From Anaspis maculata (lineage: Eukaryota; Arthropoda; Insecta; Coleoptera; Scraptiidae): 64,000 nt of DNA. Under the pieces are notes generated by a model. The model was not told the DNA's origin and did no database searches. It saw nothing but the letters and a program-made list of their open reading frames with translations. Location of the stretch: NCBI GenBank assembly GCA_949128115.1, contig OX421961.1, forward strand, positions 127,103,050 through 127,167,049. The letters run 5' to 3'. Of this stretch, positions 24,480 through 34,740 are shown piece by piece (the stretch's first letter is position 1; each line of letters starts with the position of its first letter). The position numbers and the translations under genes are program-made.

Positions 24480-26630
24480 ACAACAAAGAATTCCAAATAT
24501 CTTTAGAAATACCTACACAATCTTTGAAAAACCTTCGGAAACCCCGTAGAAATCTCCAAAAACCCATAGAAATTGTCAAAACATTTTCAGAAGTCCCATA
24601 CGAATTCTTGGGACCCCTTGCAAATTCTTCGAAACCCCTAGAAATTTGGCCAGAAATCCTCAGAAATCTTGAAAGTAATCGCGTAGAAACCTCAAGAAAT
24701 CTCTCGAATTTCCGAAGAAATCTTCAGAAATGCCTTGAATTCCCGTAGATTTTGAAAATCCCTAGATCTCTAGAAGTTTTCCAAAATCTTGCAGAGATAT
24801 TTAGAAATTCCCGGATATCCCATAAATGTTTAGAATTTCTTCTCTATAAATTTTCTTGAATCCTTGGAAATATTGTAGAAATTATATTTCAGAAATTTCA
24901 TAAGTCCTTGGAAATCCCTAGAAACCCCGTACAATTTTTTGGAAAACCTTGAAAATCTTGTAAAAATCTCTAGAAATCCTTGAAAATTTCGTAGAAATAT
25001 TCGGGAATCGTAGAAATTCTAAGCGAGTCTTTAGGAATCCTTAGATTTGCAGTAGAAATCTTTGGAAAACCCTTCAAATTTCTATAGGAACCCACAAAAA
25101 TCTTGTAAATATCTTTGGAAATTAGGTTGGTAGAAATTTCTAGATATGCCTAGAGATTTTTCAAAAATTCCGTAGAATTCTTCAGAAATCTCTGGAAATT
25201 CCATACAAATCTTTATAAATTCCTGGAAATCCGCGTAGAAATCTTAGGAAATCTTGACAAATCAATAGGAATTTTTGGGCGTCTCCACAAATCTCAAGAA
25301 ATCTCTTCAAATTTTTCCAGAAATATTTTGGAAATCCCGTAGAAATCTGCAAAGTCCATAGAGATTTTCAGAAATACTGAGCAATTTTTAGAAATCTCAT
25401 ACGAACCACCAGGAATTCCTAGAGATCTCGCAAAAATCTTCAAAAATCCCTAGAAATATTCTAGAGATCTTCAAAAAATCTTGTAGGAATCTTCAGATTT
25501 TCCTAAATTCTTGGAAAGAAACTCAGTCGAAAAAGAGAATAAGGTTGACAGAAAATTCTCAGAGATCTCGTAGAAATCTCTAGAACCCCTTAAAAATCTT
25601 GCAGGAATATAGAAATTCTACAATAAACCGTGAGAATCTTTAGGAACCCCAACGAATCTCGTGGACATTTTTGGAAATCCCTGGAAAACCCGTAAAAATT
25701 TCCAAAATTTTATAGAATTTTTTTAAAACTGCTTAGAAATTATACTTCAAGAATAAATCTTTTCCACCCATTTTAGTGGAGATGTTTTTAATAAAATCGG
25801 TTTATTGTATTGTCCTCTTCAACGAAATTAGTGAAATATTAATTTAAATTTCTTTTACCGAGTTTCGGCTACATCAATAGGATGCCATTTTCAAAAAGCC
25901 TAAAGGCAATATAAACAATACAAGACAAATACAAAATCAGTAACATCGAAATTATTGGACTTTTCATAGGAGCTCGCGGAACCATCTCAAAATTTTTCAT
26001 TGACTTTGTAAAAAAATTCTCTATTCAAAAAAATTTAATCAGACAAATTGTTTTAGAAACCTTGAAATATTCTGTTTTAATTTAAAAAAACCATTTATAC
26101 ACCAATTATACAAGAAAAAACTTTTAAGGTCTACACCCTACTATACCCCGAGTATTTAAATATTTACCTTCATTACTTATACTTTTTAAGTCTTTAATAT
26201 TATTATTGTTAATTATTCCTTGTTATACAGACCACAATTGGTGGTAGGATGTTGAGTTTCTTCAATAAATATATATAAACAATATAAAAATTATAATGTT
26301 TATATTGCCTTCAGGCTTTTTGAAAATGGCATCCTATTGATGTAGCCGAAACTCAGTAAAAGAAATTTAAAGTAATATTTCTTTAATTTCGTTGGAGAGG
26401 ACAATACAATAAACCGATTTTATGCTTAGAAATTCTAAGAAATCTTTAAATATCTCACAGAAGCCTTTTCGTATTTCCTAGAAACCGTAGAAATATTAGG
26501 GGATCCTTGGAAATTATTGGCAATCTTCAGAAATCTTCGAAATCCCTAGAACTGTCGTAAAAATCTTTGAAAATCACACAGAAAATTGAAAAAATCCTTA
26601 GAAATCCTCAGAAGATTTTATTAATAAAAC
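24480..26630. repeat. Degenerate GAAATC-rich minisatellite, split by an insertion
   Basis: From about 24480 to 25740, and again from 26424 to 26630, the sequence consists of diverged repeats of about 12-14 bp built on (t/g)agaaatcttc / ggaaatccc motifs. The intervening 25741-26423 is a foldback insertion. Open frames across it, such as the 97-codon one at 24455, are products of repeat periodicity and not genes. Confidence 0.8.
25791..26423. mobile_element. 633-bp foldback element with 130-bp inverted arms
   Basis: Ends ataaaatcggtttattgtat / atacaataaaccgatttta are inverted; arms extend to about 25920 and from about 26280. Each arm contains the layout ttgaaaatggcatcc - loop - gatgtagccGAAACtcggtaaaag (right arm on +, left arm on -), a weak hammerhead-like arrangement with TTGAAAA in place of CTGANGA. 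The element interrupts the minisatellite. The sequence tgcttagaaatt appears on both sides (about 25729 and 26423) and may be a target duplication, though the repeat background makes that unsure. Confidence 0.7.
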
Positions 26631-26648
26631 AATAAAATAAAACACACA

Positions 26649-26793
26649 CCTCGGGTTCCACCAAAATTTTAAGAGCAGATTAAATCTATCACGCTGATAG
26701 TTGCTATGCACCAGCCAATAGGATGGCCAGTTGCTTAGTTACTATCAGAGTGATAAAGTTATCACGCTGATAAAAGTTTGGTGGAACCCGAGG
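26649..26793. mobile_element. 145-bp MITE, family A, copy 2
   Basis: Inverted ends cctcgggttccaccaaaatt / aaagtttggtggaacccgagg. It has the same length and internal tatcagagtgata subrepeats as the copy at 4784-4928, in reverse orientation. Non-coding. Confidence 0.8.
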
Positions 26794-27587
26794 TCAATCA
26801 TTTGTGGAGATAATAGGGCATTTGCATGGAATTGCATGGAATTTGGTTCAGCTTTTGACTGTAAAAAATAAATTACCATTGTGGTTGTGAGTAGTAGCAT
26901 ATTACATACTGAGACGGGAAATACATCATTACTGCTGAGGGCAAAGAGAGCCTCCATGCTTAGCCCTCTTTGCCTGCCTTTTCTACCGTCGAGAGTACCT
27001 ATGTGTACTATTTCACTCACAGCTATGTAGACCCAACTTACAGAATTACAGGTGTTCAAGAGTTGAAATTTGGAAATCAACTTTTTGTCATAACTTCCAG
27101 ATGGGCAAATCAATTTTGCTGAACCTTGGTTCAGGTAATCTGATGTATCCTGAATTTACAATTATTTTAAATTTTTTCTTTTGAAACCACTATTCTCCCG
27201 TGGAGTAGGTATCATGACACTTGGAAAATTTCGAAAAAAAAGTGTGCACAGCCTATATTATAAAATCTAAACTTTTTTGTCATGAAGTTATTCATCATAT
27301 ATTCGACTTGTGTCTCGCCAAATATTATTCCTTGAAGCCAAAAAACAAAGTTCCTACATTATTTCAAAATAAACCTCGACAGTGCTAGTAAATGTTTTAA
27401 TTGTGATTCACCTGTGACTTGTTTTTGATGAATACTATTATTTTGTAGTCACTGCTTTCAAAAGTACGTTGCTAAAGCTAATCTACCTCTATGTACCTAT
27501 TTTATATCTAAAAATAATTCGAAGACCTGAAAGCCTTTTTATATTTTCTCAAATAAGAGCTTTTGATATCTGTTTGTTTCTTTCAGA
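26794..27587. other. Upstream intergenic or intronic DNA ending in a splice acceptor
   Basis: The last bases, tgtttgtttctttcag (to 27587), form a pyrimidine tract plus AG, a strong 3' splice site for the exon that follows. No upstream exon is recognised. Around 26820-26890 the cat-ggaatttggtt segment resembles 18125-18160, suggesting shared repeat origin. Confidence 0.5.
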
Positions 27588-29886
27588 TTATCCGAGACAT
27601 TCTTCTTCTATTCCTTCTATCCGTCATCGTCACCGCTGAAGAAGACTCCCGCCAGTATGACACGAACGAATGGATACCAATCACACCGGAAGCATACGTA
27701 GACAACACGAAAAAAGCCTCTGGCAGGGTGCTCAACCTTGACGTGCCCAACCAGAACTTTTTCCCAACAAATCAAGACTACCTGGTGAAGAGCAAGAGGC
27801 CCCCTTTGCACGTGCCGCCACCGGCACTGCTGCCTCAAGAAGTACCCAACGATGACTACTTGGTGAAACACCAGAGGCCGATCCTCCACGTGCCGCCACC
27901 GATAGCGCCGCCCCAAGAATCGCCTCAACAGTACTTGCGCGAAACTTCGTTTCCGGCACCGAGGCGACCGCCACCAAAAGCAGAGGAACCTTACAAGTTT
28001 GAACTGGTCGAAAATCTTCCACCTCGGTTCGCTCCCGCTCCTCCTCCAATTCGCCCTCCGCCACCGCCCGTGGAGTACGTCAAACGGCCACAGTACCAAG
28101 ACCAACAGCTGTTGAGCCAGCACTTGACCGCACCGCCACCACAAACCGGCCCCAATCCCTACCTGGTCACGCAGCAAGAGTACAGCGTCCCATTCAACAA
28201 CACTTACTACCAGTCGCTCAACCCCGGAGTGATCAACCGCGAAATTTTGGGTGCAATTCAAAACAACGACAACGTAAAACCGATTTCGGCGACGACGCCA
28301 AAAGCGCAAGAAAACGTGCAGCTTTTGTACGTGCCGCTGGAGAACTTGAAACAGCCGATTCCTCAGCAGTCTCAACAGTCGCATAACGTGTACCAACAGT
28401 TGCCACCGCGAGAAGAAAAGCAGCAGATTTTCGACCGCAAACAACACCAAATCAATAACATTCAACAAGACTTCGTGCGGCAAGCAATAGAAGCGCAAAA
28501 GTTGCAGCAGCAGATTCAACTGGGGCAACCGATTTTGATTGGACAACAGCAAAGTACGACGACGGCTAAGCCGAAAAAGAGGAAACCGCATCAACCTCCG
28601 CTGGCGGTTTACATGGGAAAACAAGGCGAAGCCGACGTGGGCGACGTGCTCAAAGTGCTGAAAGACGCTAAAACTATCGCCGTTCAAGACAGCGTTGGGC
28701 CAGACACGCCTCAAATTTTCGTCGGTCCGTCGAATCTCGACGCTCCGAAGGGATATTCCAAATTCCCGTTGCCCTACCTGTCTACTGTTGAGGGCAACCG
28801 AATCGAGCGCAAAGTCGACCAGTTGCCCTTCTTCGTAGCGCCGCTCAGCTACAAAGCGCCTGAAGGCTACTCAAAGATTCCTCTGCCGTCACCTCATGTC
28901 GGTTCAGTAGTCGTCAAAGAAGAGAACCAGAATGGAATCAACCAAAACCAGTACATTACAAGCACGCCGCATAACAGCTTGCTGGATTTAAGCAAAGAGT
29001 TCTTGTCGCACTACCAGCTAGATGGAAACGGCAACGTCGTGCCGAACTACCGCAACTACCCGACCACCACCAAAGAACTCCTCTTGCCGAACTACAATCC
29101 TTTCAACTACAAAAGCAACTTGGAGTACCAGACCACACCTGCTGCTGAATCAACGTATCAAAGCTATCCGACGCCCAATTACCAAACGCCGACTACTTAT
29201 CAAACGCCAAACTATCCCGCGCCGACTGATAATTTCCAAAGTAGTTACCAACAACAGCAAAACTTGAGGGAGGTGCCTAAAGCTCAGGAATACGAAGCAC
29301 CACAGGCTTACGTAAATCCAACCGAGTTGCCGTTCGTGCCGTCTCCAAGGGAGAAAATTGTAAAAACGACGACTGAAAGCGTTCCCAAGAGAATAGTTCA
29401 AAGTCCGTACGCGGTTCAACCGCAGTTATCGACTGCCGGCAACCAGGAAGCCTTCAACCAAGCAGTCAACAGATTCGAAGACTACCAATCGCATTACGAA
29501 GAAAGCACGACGCCAGTTGTAACTACCACGGCTCGCGCCAAAAAAATTCGCCAGAGAGTCAAACCTAGCCCGCCAACGGTTTACGAAAGCACTAGAGCTG
29601 TACCTGAACACCTCAAAGATGCCGGTGCTTACGACGGCTTGGAAGACACCAGAACGACGCAAAATGACAAGTACACGGTACTCGAAGAATTTCCCCCTCG
29701 ACAGACGACGACTTTGAAGTACACCACCGAAATCGAAACGATTCCAGCCAATGTTTACAAACTAGGAACTGCCGATCAGCTAGAGCCTGTTTACATTCAG
29801 AACCCAAAACAGCATGTGTTGAGTCAGGAAGCTATGGATCAGCAGATTTTGAAGGGGCAGAGGATACAGCAACTGCAGCAGCAACG

Positions 29887-29925
<39 letters not shown>

Positions 29926-32146
29926 AGAGCAAGTTGAAGTATACAGAGAATCTCAAGACTTGCCTGCAGTAAATCGATTCTTGCCTAGCTTGATCAATAA
30001 TTTACAAGATCAGTCCGTCAAACCGCTGTTAAATCCACATTTGCTTGTGCCAACCACAGAGAAGCTGACGACAACTTCAGTACTGCCTACGACGGAAGAA
30101 ATAGCAGAACTGACGTCGAGAATAACAACCACGACGCCACAGATTGATACAACGACAGCGTTCAAGAGAACGCGAGGAAGACAACGACCGCAGACTAGCA
30201 GGTATAACGCGCCGACGAGTACACCAAGGCGCGCAGTCAGAACCAGAAGACCTGCGCATACCCGGGCTACAACCACAACAACAGAACGTCCGGAAGAAGA
30301 AGAAGCAACTAGAAAAACGAGTTCCATCAACCGGAGCCACCAGAGGTTCAGAACTAGGGGGCGACCGGTTCCAGCTAACGAGCGCAGTTCAACAGAACGA
30401 CAACAAGTATCGCAACAGCAAGCATCCCAACAGCAAGTATTCCAACAACAAGCCCAACATCGGCCTCAACAGTACCTTATCGAAACCGTCAATTCGCAAG
30501 ACCCTCACTCTTACATGCAAATGGAGCATACGATCGACGAACAAGAAGTGATGACGGTGCGGAACGACCCGAAATCCGAAGGGCGACAAGATTACCACCA
30601 GGTTTACAGCTTGCCGCAGCAAGAAGGCGACGACTCATCGAAACCCGTGGTGGATGTTCAAATCACTCATCCAATCACGGAAAGGACTAGAGAATCCGTC
30701 AAAGTTGAGTTTAGTGGCGCTCATAGGAACGACATTACGACTAGGCAACCGCCCAAAATAAGAAACAGAGCTAGGACACGTTCTAGGTTTGCGACGAGCA
30801 CTCCTAAGACCACTAAAGCAGCTACTACGACTACTACCACAGCAGCGCCAAAGTCAAGCGAAGAAGAAGAAGAATTCTACGGCTTTATCCGTGATCCAGC
30901 CAATTTCAGGAAACAAGCGCTCTTGCTTCAACCAACGCCAACGACGACTACCGAACAGCCAACGTACATTTACCAACAAGCATTTCCTCAAACGTCTCCC
31001 AGGACCATAATCCACATTGGCGGCGAAGAAGCGGAGCTTCCCAGCGAGGACGAGCCCGTGCGATTCGTTGGCGAAATCAGGCCAAAGTATCAAACAACTA
31101 CCGAAGAACTTCCTGACACGACCACTGACGTCAGCAAATTCAGGACTAGAAGCAGGATACGCGTGCCGGAGCAAACGCAAAAGCCTCCGAGCACAATCCG
31201 GATGCGGAGCCGAGGCAAATCCCACTTTCAATTGCCGTCCAGCGTCACCACCAGAACGGATGATGACGACGTCGTCGGTGGCAACTACCCGTCTTCGTAT
31301 TTGCGAAACAAAGAAACCACCACAGCAAGGAGCTTCCAGATCACCATCGATCCTTACGGAGATGACGGAGACGGTGACCAAGTTCCCTACTCCTCCTTTT
31401 ACATTCCCAAAGTGGTGATGCCCAATTCCGAATGGGTGGAAGCTTCCGCTCTGCCGCCGCCAAACTCGCTGCAATTCGAAGACAAAACGATGCTTCTGAC
31501 GAGCGAAGAAGCAGCGAAAAGCGCCGAAGATGAAACGAACGACGAACGTGACGAAACAACCACCGAAGAACTGAGCACGACGGAAGCACTGACGGAAGAA
31601 ACAACAACTCTGAGGAAAAGCCGCAGACGCGGCGTTTGGAAGTTGGTAAAGCAGCGGCCGGTGGATCACTTTGAAACGGCCGAGTCGCAAAATTACCAGT
31701 CGGTTTTGAACACGTTCCAGGACATCGCCAAGGCTCCACAACCGTCGACCACCACCACGACTACCACCACGACGACGGAAGGCAGCCTTTTCGATACGCT
31801 CTACAACATTTTCGGAATCACCAGCGACGCCCCCGGTAAAAACGCCACGACGACTGCGGCTCCAGCGGCCGAAACCACCACGGTGCTTCCGACTTTCCCC
31901 GAAGAGATCACCGAGGAGCAGACGACTGTGACGGAAGCGCCTACCACTCTGGCGTCTCAGGATGAGGACGACGGGGAGAAGACGACGCAGGACTTGCCGA
32001 CGACGGTGGCAGGAACCACGCTGAAGGCCTACGAGGTCGAGCCATGGGGTATGCGCGTAGTGAAGACCTCGACGTCTACGGAGGTCTCGCATGAAACTGA
32101 AATATGCTACAAAGGGAGGTGCGTCAAGTCGAAAGAGAGGAGTTAA
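27588..32146 (+). CDS. Large secreted Pro/Thr/Gln-rich low-complexity protein, terminal exon
   Basis: An uninterrupted frame of about 1,519 codons ends in TAA. I start it at the splice acceptor tttctttcag, not at an ATG: no suitable ATG lies at the 5' end, so the initiator must be in an unseen upstream exon. The first residues, IIRDILLLFLLSVIVTA followed by EED, look like a signal-peptide core and cleavage site. Then come two copies of a DYLVKxxRPxLHVPPP repeat (27777-27920), Pro-rich stretches, two (A/D)P(K/E)GYSK(F/I)PLP motifs (about 28740 and 28857), a polyglutamine tract (about 29865-29935), several Thr-rich blocks, and basic RxRxR patches (for example TRTRSRF, FRTRSRIR). The only cysteines I noticed are in the C-terminal CYKGRC. 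Composition suggests an extracellular or cuticle/matrix-associated, possibly O-glycosylated, mucin-like protein. I do not recognise the family, and function is unknown. Confidence 0.8.
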
Positions 32147-32348
32147 GGGCGACGCGCGTGACGGAACAGTGTAAATACGAAGCAAAAAAAGACTAAAATA
32201 TGTGTGTGTGCGCGCGTGAATGTGGCTGGACGAGTGCTTTTTAATTTTTATTTATATCTTATAACTAAGACAGTGACCTATTTATTTCTTCTAAGATATT
32301 CTCAATTAAAATGTCGTGTATATAAGACTAAGAAGGTATGTCTGTATA

Positions 32349-32354
32349 AATAAA
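32349..32354 (+). terminator. Polyadenylation signal of the large secreted-protein gene
   Basis: AATAAA about 200 bases after the stop codon at 32144-32146, in an AT-rich 3' UTR. No competing signal lies between. Confidence 0.6.
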
Positions 32355-32421
32355 AAATGACGTTCTGGAAACGTGTGGCGGTTATTGATCGATATGTTGA
32401 GCTAGATTTTAAATCAATGAG

Positions 32422-32556
32422 GTGCGATTCTCTAAAAAATAACATTCCATAAAGGCTCTGATATAACTCTGTTATTACTTAGACAACAGCCAATGACCGA
32501 CAGAATTTTTCACATAACAGAGCATTTACGGAATGTTATTTCTTGCAGAATAGCAC
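32422..32556. mobile_element. MITE family C, copy 1
   Basis: Ends gtgcgattctctaaaaaata...cattccataaaggctctg and cagagcatttacggaatg...gaatagcac are inverted, around an acttagacaacagccaatg core. A second copy is at 49056-49187 in reverse orientation. Confidence 0.75.
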
Positions 32557-33160
32557 TATCAATTTCAAATAATAGTTGACATGAAAACCCAACAATTAAT
32601 TTGCCCGATTTCCAGAGTTTTCCAGTTGATGTAATATTGACCTGGTTTATCGAGATGGGATTCAAATGATCGAGCTCAAAATGAAGCCTTAATTGACCAT
32701 TTTTAACAATGAAGCAATTTCAATGACTTCAAGACTTTGAGGTTTTTCAGAAAAATTCAAATTTTCTTAGAAAATCTGTAAATTTTTTTTGTCAATTTTC
32801 TGCAAATCTGTTTTCATCTTTCTCTCAAACTTTAACTTCTCACCCGAAGGAACGTCTCGAACAAAAATTTCAATAGGTTCCTGGATACTATGTAGTCGGG
32901 AAAGTTTTATGTCGCCCAGAACAGCTGTTCAGGTTCTCTATTCTTGAATCGTGTGAGTTTCTCACACGGGTGAGATGCAACCCATTCGTGTGACAAGAGA
33001 CAAAATCACAATCATGCCAATCTGAAAGCGCTGGAAATGCCTATTCCTGAAAAGTGTGGGAGAAATGACCGATTCAGTTCGTTTCGCAGTTATCCATTTC
33101 CCGTAACGTGTACCGAACCCTCACCCGAAGCCCCCGCACATCATGATATTTCACTGCAGG
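32557..33160. other. Intergenic, no gene recognised
   Basis: No family-like ORF or RNA gene seen. Confidence 0.4.
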
Positions 33161-33229
33161 GGCCCTATTTTCGGAACCGGGTAACAGATCATCAGGTGAT
33201 GTTCTTTGGTTCCGAAAATAGGGCGCTAG
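33161..33229. repeat. Short hairpin (ccctattttcggaacc / ggttccgaaaataggg)
   Basis: Arms of 16 or more perfect bases enclose a loop that contains its own cagatcatcaggtgatgttc inverted repeat. Likely a small MITE or element end. Confidence 0.6.
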
Positions 33230-33241
33230 AGGTGGTGTAAC

Positions 33242-33821
33242 CAGTGGGAGCGAAGCGAGAACCAATCTCACACGGTTGTAGGCAACTCTAGTTACTTCGA
33301 TGTACTGCGGATTGCATAAAACTCCAAGAGAATTGCTCCTACATCTGTGCCCACAGTTTTAAGAATAGCGGCGTGATTTTCAAATCACAAAGTGCAATGT
33401 CATTCAACCTCATAATTCAGTTAGATAAAAGTATACACTTGAGTATAGATATAGGTATTTTTCGACATTTATCATTTATCAAAAGATACCTACCCACCTA
33501 GTGGAGCGAGAACCAATCTCACACGGTTGTAGGCAACTCTAGCTACTTCGATGTACTGCGGATTGCATAAAACTCCAAGAGAGTTTCTCCTACAGCTGTG
33601 CCCACAGTTTTAAGAATAGCGGCCTAGGAGCAATAAGCATTATATAATTACATGAAAACCTTCAAATCACAAACGCCGAGCAATAGCAGAGAGTGATTTT
33701 CAAATTACAAAGTGCAATGTCATTCAACCTCATAATTCAGTTAGATAAAAGTATAGACTTTAGTATAGATATAGGTATTTTTCGACATTTATTATTTATC
33801 AGTAGATACCTACCCACCTAG
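33242..33821. repeat. Tandem duplication of about 260-320 bp
   Basis: The block gagcgagaaccaatctcaca...gatacctacccacctag occurs at 33247-33500 and again at 33503-33821. The second copy carries an extra segment of about 60 bases around 33626-33690. The copies differ at few positions, so the duplication is recent. Non-coding. Confidence 0.8.
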
Positions 33822-34143
33822 CTTTAATAAAATAATGTGATAAGTAAATACAGGTACGTACCTGCTGAAAATAAACATGTTAGATACAAAAACCTTATTT
33901 GTTTTTCCAGTAAATCAATGATGATGTGATAATCAATTCAAAAAACCAAATTTTGTTCATGCCTATATACTGCTCGATACCTAAAGAGCTGGATAATCCT
34001 ATCAAAATGACACAACTTTCGCTTCTTGGGAAAAATCGAGAACTAAATTCGTGGACTTTTTTTTTGTCAATTTCGACTTTGGCCGAACCCCCGAACCGTG
34101 TACCTACTTCAAACACACATATATTTTATGTCTTCGAGTCTGT

Positions 34144-34264
34144 GCATCATCGAGCGCCCCGGCTTGGTTCTCCCCTCACTGAAGAGGTCCAGGAGACCGA
34201 AACACGTGTCACAGGCAGAGGGTTCTTACCGAGGTTCTTACCTTGCTCGGACGTTCGATGATGC
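34144..34264 (+). ncRNA. Candidate type I hammerhead ribozyme in a closed hairpin
   Basis: Core elements in order: CTGAAGA (34179-34185, fits CUGANGA), stem II GGTC/GACC (34186-34189 with 34195-34198) with loop cagga, GAAA (34199-34202), self-complementary helix III ACACGTGT (34202-34209), and C17 at 34210, placing the expected cleavage after 34210. Helix I can form from CCCTC (34173-34177) with GAGGG (34218-34222) across an asymmetric internal loop. An outer 13-bp helix (34144-34156 with 34252-34264, one G-T pair) closes the whole unit. A loopless palindromic helix III implies action as a dimer or tandem copy, as described for several Penelope-like element and retrozyme hammerheads. All invariant core nucleotides I can check are present. 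Activity and transcription are inferred, not shown. Confidence 0.6.
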
Positions 34265-34296
34265 GCAGACTTGGTAATGAGATTTCTTATTATAGT

Positions 34297-34740
34297 GGAA
34301 TGATTTCCATGAAACTTGAAAGTTACCCTTGTCTTGTATGATCATTCTTATTTTCAAGCTAAATTTCATTATCCCGCCGCCATCTTGGCTGCCATATTAT
34401 TAAAATCTCTGATTAGTGGAACGATTGTTAGGAAACTTGGAACCTGCTCTTGTCTCGTATGGACATTCTTATTTTCAAGCTGAATTTCATGATTTGGCCG
34501 CCATATTGAAATTTCCCATTAGTGAAACAATCCACCTTTCCCATTAGAAAATCACTTGCGCGCATACCTTTGAGCGCAGATTTCCGCTAGTACAGACGGC
34601 TACTACCTCTCGGCTACTACAGACCGTCAGTTGTGCCCTCACAAGTATGCGTGATGCTCTCATGGGAAAGGTGGATTGTCATGAAACGTGAAACTTACTC
34701 TTGTCTCGTAAAACATGAAATTTTCAAGCTGGACTTCATT
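34297..34740. repeat. Three tandem units of about 121 bp, third split by a MITE
   Basis: Units begin tggaatgatttccatgaaac (about 34297), tggaacgattgttaggaaac (about 34418) and tgaaacaa (about 34522). Each continues with cttgtct(c)gta...attttcaagct(a/g)(a/g)a(t/c)ttcat. The third is interrupted at 34528-34678 and resumes gtcatgaaacgtgaaac. Confidence 0.65.
34528..34678. mobile_element. 151-bp MITE inserted in tandem repeats
   Basis: Inverted ends caatccacctttcccat / atgggaaaggtggattg, with tgcgcgcatac / gtatgcgtg-type subterminal pairing. It interrupts the third unit of the surrounding 121-bp repeat, which fixes its boundaries well. Confidence 0.75.

Noticed and set aside
24455..24748. 97-codon frame rich in Asn/Leu/Arg
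   Set aside because: Its periodic RNLQKP-type peptides translate the GAAATC minisatellite.
27617..28714. 365-codon minus-strand open frame
   Set aside because: It lies wholly antisense to the giant exon; Pro/Gln-rich codon bias leaves the opposite strand open. No domain and no splice signals.
30854..32185. 443-codon minus-strand open frame
   Set aside because: Antisense shadow of the Thr-rich 3' half of the same exon; Arg/Leu-rich composition follows from the ACG/ACC codons.
33161..33229. Hammerhead motif on the minus strand (CTGATGA ... GAAA)
   Set aside because: Both boxes are present in the hairpin, but the segment between them cannot form stem II and there is no helix III, so the match is probably chance within an inverted repeat.
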